NCBI GenBank assembly: GCA_037189785.1
Contig: JBBCIP010000207.1
Coordinates: forward strand, 1 to 9,741
Length of the DNA: 9,741 bases
Source of the DNA: Govanella sp037189785
GTDB lineage: Bacteria; Pseudomonadota; Alphaproteobacteria; Sphingomonadales; Govanellaceae
Direction of reading: 5' to 3'
Part shown: piece after piece, positions 7,601 through 9,741 of the stretch
How the letters are laid out: each line of letters begins with the position of its first letter
Position numbering within the stretch: position 1 is the first letter of the stretch
Notes under the pieces: generated by a model
The model's database searches: none
The model's input: the letters and a program-made list of their open reading frames with translations, nothing else
What the model was told of the DNA's origin: nothing
Position numbers and translations under genes: made by a program

Positions 7601-8461
7601 GGACGAGCGCCGTTGATCGCCGGGCGTTGACACGGCAAATCCGGTTGTATTCAAAATGACCTTGATATCTGCGCGGTCTAGATAGTCGCTCACAATGCCT
7701 TCAACATCGTCATTCTTCAAGCTTTGCACAAATATCGGCAATGGATTCAAATCACGAGCCAAACACGCCGCGATAAGGGCATCAATGCTATCGGTCGCGG
7801 CGGCAAGGGCGACCGCACGATAGAATATGATTGGTGCAACTGGACTATTCTTTTTCCAGTACGCCTCAATGTCTGAAAACGTCGCCGTGCGCAGATCCGG
7901 CCAATACAGCCCCGCCATCGGCACAGGCACCGGTTCGCGCCATGGGTAACGATTTGAGTCTGTGCTGATCAAGTCAGCGATATAACTCAGTAGGCTTTGT
8001 AAATTTTTCTGCCCGCCATACCGGAAATAAAGCCATAACCGCTGATAGACGTCAGCCGCTACACTCGATAATCCCTCATAGTCCGGATCTCTTTTGTCAT
8101 CCCCAGGCACTATGACCAGAGGAATAGAGTGACGCTTACAAACCGCGTAAAGCTCATCAATTCCATATGACCAATAGCCACGCCCTCCGGTGATACGCAG
8201 GCACACAAAACGCGCTTTTGCTATGGTATCTTCCACATAAAGATCAACCGACAGGTTATGTTGAAGTTCCAGAAAATTCGCGAGACGCAGAGAGGGAAAC
8301 GGATCCTGAAAATCAGCCAAAGAATCGGCGCGTGCTTTGGCCAATGCGGCAAGCTCTGTATCGGCACCCGACAAAATAACAATATCACCCGGCGATTGAT
8401 CCAGGGACACGGCCTCAGATCCATCGATAATGACGCCCGGCTGGGTCGCCAATAAATGCAT
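4670..8461 (-). CDS. cobN: Cobaltochelatase large subunit CobN
   Basis: Largest subunit of the ATP-dependent aerobic cobaltochelatase CobNST, which inserts Co2+ into hydrogenobyrinic acid a,c-diamide (EC 6.6.1.2). The 1263 residues match the usual length of about 1,250-1,280, with no frameshift. The start MHLLATQPG fits my memory of rhizobial CobN. The CobN/Mg-chelatase H-subunit signature HMGKHGNLEWLPGKS lies at residues 561-575, followed by ENCFPEVVLGPIPHLYPF and NDPGEGTQAKRRS. Further on are TAWTLGWKSAQLL, WGTSNMRTGGDD (911-922) and RRVTGFDILPIAVLGRPRVD. The ATG shares one base with the cobW stop (TGATG), so translation is probably coupled; AGAAGG ten bases upstream may serve as ribosome binding site. 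The CobS and CobT AAA+ partners are not in the window. BchH/ChlH homologues insert Mg2+, but the flanking cobW and cobO decide for cobalt. Confidence 0.97.
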   Translation of the reverse strand: MHLLATQPGVIIDGSEAVSLDQSPGDIVILSGADTELAALAKARADSLADFQDPFPSLRLANFLELQHNLSVDLYVEDTIAKARFVCLRITGGRGYWSYGIDELYAVCKRHSIPLVIVPGDDKRDPDYEGLSSVAADVYQRLWLYFRYGGQKNLQSLLSYIADLISTDSNRYPWREPVPVPMAGLYWPDLRTATFSDIEAYWKKNSPVAPIIFYRAVALAAATDSIDALIAACLARDLNPLPIFVQSLKNDDVEGIVSDYLDRADIKVILNTTGFAVSTPGDQRRSSILERPGAPILQVIFAGTTADVWNTNIYGLPARDIAMNVSLPEVDGRIITRAVAFKQERSFDDSTERSIVVHQPVADRIDFVADLAAAWCRLAMTPKHDRRVAVVMANYPNRDGRLGNGVGLDTPASVMMLFQALKHDGYALENIPADTDALMARLTAGPTNARKKIDGLNSGVLFALDDYKRYFNSLPATVQDAINEQWGDPEQDPFVTRHGAGKVFVLPIHRFGSVVLAVQPARGYNIDPESTYHDPALVPPHGYVAFYAWLRLVFEMHAVVHMGKHGNLEWLPGKSVAMSENCFPEVVLGPIPHLYPFIVNDPGEGTQAKRRSSAVIIDHLTPPLTRAETYGPLRDLEALVDEYYDAVGQDQRRIPLLRREILDLATRIGLDKDCGFPDNGAEDEALAVLDNYLCELKELQIRDGLHIFGKSPTGRQETDLLIALTRIPRGLGQADDASLLRALAQDLGLSAFDPLTDHLGEVWNGSRPAVLHPLSMDSWRTIGDTVERLEILAAMLVSGETVADPEWHHTGVVLANIETRFKPMLRQCGGEELTGLLIGLDGRFVLPGPSGAPTRGRPEVLPTGRNFYSVDSRSVPTSTAWTLGWKSAQLLVDDYRQRHGNWPRHMAISAWGTSNMRTGGDDIAQALALIGVKPTWDQAARRVTGFDILPIAVLGRPRVDITFRISGFFRDAFPVQIQLLDSAMRAVMQLNEPGADNPLAERFLLDKAAAQHQGLSLDDADRQAGSRIFGSKPGAYGAGLQALIDEGVWTTADDLANAYLLWGSYIYDAGLKGEGGRAIFETQLARVDAVIQNQDNREHDLLDSDDYYQFQGGLVAAVTKIKGATPTIYHNDHSRPETPRVRTLADELGRVVRARAANPKWIAGVMRHGYKGAFEMAATVDYLFAYAATTSVVQDHHFDQLFDAYIADQTVRDFMKAVNPDALREISERFIEAIDRRLWKPRRNITRELLEGLLEKETNHDRV
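4691..4694 (-). promoter_or_regulatory. cobO ribosome binding site inside cobN
   Basis: GGAG (minus 4694-4691, within AAAAGGAG) stands seven bases before the cobO ATG at 4683 and lies inside the last codons of cobN. It fixes the cobO start and implies that cobO can be translated independently of, or coupled to, cobN. Confidence 0.75.
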
Positions 8462-9495
8462 CAGATCATGGCCTTCTTAAGGGCTTCTTCAATGGCATGC
8501 TGATCAAAGTTATGTTCCCCGATCACGACCAAGCGCGTCCGGCGATCTTCACCGGAGACCCAACCACGATCGTAATAATGTTGGATTCTAGGACCGACCG
8601 CTTGGATAAGGAGCCGCATGTCACGGCCTTCCACCGCACAGAACCCTTTGACACGCAATATGTCATGGGCCTTTGTCGCCTCGACAATGGCCGCCAATAA
8701 TTTTTCTGGGCTTTGAATGACACCACCATCGACAATGAAACTTTCAAAATCATCATGATCATGATCGTCTTCGCTATCATGATGAGACGGGCGCGCATCA
8801 AGATCTGCTTCCGCACCCGCCGCAAGGCCCAGCACAATATTGCCGTCAATAACCCCATGGGCCGTTTTCAAAAATTTTACCGAGGGCCGAACTTGATGTC
8901 GCAGATCTTGTTCGATCGCCTCAATACTCGCGTCAGACAGCAGATCAGTTTTATTCAACACCACCAAATCCGCACACAACAACTGATCGGTAAACAGTTC
9001 TTCGAGCGGTGTATCATGATCCAGCGTGTCGTCAGCAGCCCGTTGCTGCATCAGCGCATTTTCATCACTAGCGAACCGTCCTTCGGACACGGCGGCGGCG
9101 TCGATCAATGTGATAACACCATCGACCGTGACCTTGGTGCGGATTTCCGGCCAATTAAATGCTTTGACCAAAGGTTTCGGTAAAGCCAAACCCGATGTTT
9201 CTATGATAATATGGCTCGGCGGATTGTCCCGCTTCAACAATTTTTCCATGGTCGGCAGAAAGTCATCCGCGACCGTACAGCAGATGCAACCATTAGCCAA
9301 TTCAACAATATCATCTTCAGAACATACCGCATCACCGCAGCCCTTGAGAATTTCTCCATCGACACCAAGATCGCCAAATTCATTAATGATCAAAGCGATG
9401 CGACGGCCATCGGCATTCTGCAATAGATGACGAATGAGAGTTGTTTTTCCTGCTCCCAAGAAACCGGTGATCACTGTTGCGGGAATTTTCGACAT
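8461..9495 (-). CDS. cobW: CobW, G3E-family GTPase and cobalt metallochaperone
   Basis: CobW binds GTP and Co2+ and is thought to supply cobalt to the CobNST chelatase. I chose the ATG at 9495 (344 residues) because the protein then begins MSKIPATVITGFLG as in rhizobial CobW, and GAGG stands nine bases upstream. In-frame ATGs at 9510 and 9549 would add 5 or 18 residues with no family likeness. From the 9495 start, the P-loop GFLGAGKTT is at residues 11-19, the CICC metal-binding motif of the G3E family at 70-73, ETSGLALP at 99-106 and the guanine-specificity NKTD at 181-184. A His/Asp-rich linker (HHDSEDDHDHDD, 238-249) precedes the C-terminal CobW domain and may bind metal. It is the first gene of the operon, under a B12 riboswitch, and its stop overlaps the cobN start by one base. 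Related zinc chaperones (COG0523) are excluded mainly by context. Confidence 0.95.
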   Translation of the reverse strand: MSKIPATVITGFLGAGKTTLIRHLLQNADGRRIALIINEFGDLGVDGEILKGCGDAVCSEDDIVELANGCICCTVADDFLPTMEKLLKRDNPPSHIIIETSGLALPKPLVKAFNWPEIRTKVTVDGVITLIDAAAVSEGRFASDENALMQQRAADDTLDHDTPLEELFTDQLLCADLVVLNKTDLLSDASIEAIEQDLRHQVRPSVKFLKTAHGVIDGNIVLGLAAGAEADLDARPSHHDSEDDHDHDDFESFIVDGGVIQSPEKLLAAIVEATKAHDILRVKGFCAVEGRDMRLLIQAVGPRIQHYYDRGWVSGEDRRTRLVVIGEHNFDQHAIEEALKKAMI

Positions 9496-9501
9496 ATCAG
9501 T

Positions 9502-9528
9502 TCGCCTCATAACAAAATTTGGAGGCGA
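9502..9528 (-). promoter_or_regulatory. Hairpin enclosing the cobW Shine-Dalgarno
   Basis: In the minus-strand RNA, UCGCCUC (9528-9522) pairs perfectly over 7 bp with GAGGCGA (9508-9502) across a 13-nt A/U-rich loop. The second arm contains GAGG (9508-9505), the ribosome binding site for the ATG at 9495. Such a helix would hide the site, as expected for a translation-controlling riboswitch platform. That function is inferred from position. Confidence 0.55.
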
Positions 9529-9530
9529 TG

Positions 9531-9558
9531 AAAACACGGCGCCGATCATAAATCGGCC
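9531..9558 (-). promoter_or_regulatory. Second hairpin in cobW leader, possible weak terminator or switch element
   Basis: GCCGAU (9557-9552) pairs with AUCGGC (9546-9541) around the loop UUAUG, and one more pair is possible across a bulged G. GCCGUGUUUUC follows, a short and interrupted U-tract, so terminator strength would be low. The upstream ATG at 9549 lies in the loop. Its 5' arm overlaps UUGAGGCCG (9562-9554), which is perfectly complementary to the 3' flank of the B12 box (CGGCCUCAA, 9628-9620), so the two pairings exclude each other. Confidence 0.4.
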
Positions 9559-9619
9559 TCAAGACAACACATGTCTTATCCGCGTGTTCCAGTGCACCCC
9601 GCCCAGAGTCAACGAATGT

Positions 9620-9741
9620 TTGAGGCCGGTCTCCTGGCTCACGCTCCATTTTAAGATTCGGACGGCGCCGTAACCTTCCCAGGACAATCCCAGTGGCCTT
9701 CTACGGCACCCAACCGATGGGCGCTTACAGTTGCGGGGGCA
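9620..9741 (-). ncRNA. Cobalamin riboswitch upstream of cobW (5' part outside window)
   Basis: On the minus strand the B12 box GAGCCAGGAGACCGGCC occupies about 9640-9624. Before it, in the expected order, come GCCCCCGCAACTGTAAGCG at the window edge, GGCCACTGG, and CCTGGGAAGG. GUGCCGUA and UACGGCGC close an 8-bp helix (one G-U pair) around this last module, the same layout as in the btuB riboswitch. P1's 5' strand and the first conserved blocks lie beyond 9741. Adenosylcobalamin binding should repress the cobW-cobN-cobO operon. The promoter is outside the window. Confidence 0.94.

Noticed and set aside
4670..8461. CobN as a magnesium chelatase H subunit
   Set aside because: Shared family signature, but direct overlap with cobW and cobO and a cobalamin riboswitch upstream indicate cobalt.
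1..9741. Mobile elements, tRNA genes, CRISPR arrays, integration scars
   Set aside because: None seen: no long direct repeats, no transposase or integrase frames, and the locus reads as a coherent B12 region.

Overview
The window is a vitamin B12 (cobalamin) locus from what looks like an alphaproteobacterium of middling G+C content. The evidence is the aerobic-pathway trio cobW-cobN-cobO, with a CobN start (MHLL) and CobW motifs close to those I recall from rhizobial proteins, and two cobalamin riboswitches of the proteobacterial type. No mobile elements, rRNA, tRNA or CRISPR arrays are visible. Every gene reads as intact except the outer-membrane receptor, which runs off the left edge.

Layout, left to right. 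Positions 1-1610 (minus) hold most of a BtuB-type TonB-dependent receptor. Positions 1611-1805 are its long untranslated leader, 1806-1991 a cobalamin riboswitch aptamer, and 2042-2070 a candidate promoter whose -35 hexamer overlaps the stop codon of the next gene. Positions 2064-3164 (minus) encode a BtuC-type FecCD permease. After a 62-bp divergent gap, 3227-4081 (plus) encodes a BtuF-type periplasmic binding protein. It converges on cobO (4078-4683, minus) with overlapping stop codons. cobO, cobN (4670-8461) and cobW (8461 to about 9495) form one minus-strand operon with overlapping genes. Upstream of cobW, 9620-9741 holds the 3' part of a second cobalamin riboswitch, cut by the right edge.

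The left half is salvage: receptor, periplasmic binding protein and inner-membrane permease. The right half is synthesis: cobalt handling by CobW, cobalt insertion by CobN and corrinoid adenosylation by CobO. Both halves carry a cobalamin riboswitch, so both are probably repressed when B12 is plentiful. The BtuD ATPase of the transporter and the CobS/CobT partners of CobN are not in the window.

The known components are ordinary. The most interesting part is RNA: both riboswitch leaders contain competing base-pairings by eye, including a hairpin that buries the likely cobW Shine-Dalgarno sequence. A terminator-like element also points the 'wrong' way in the btuB leader. These structures were found by eye and were not folded computationally.
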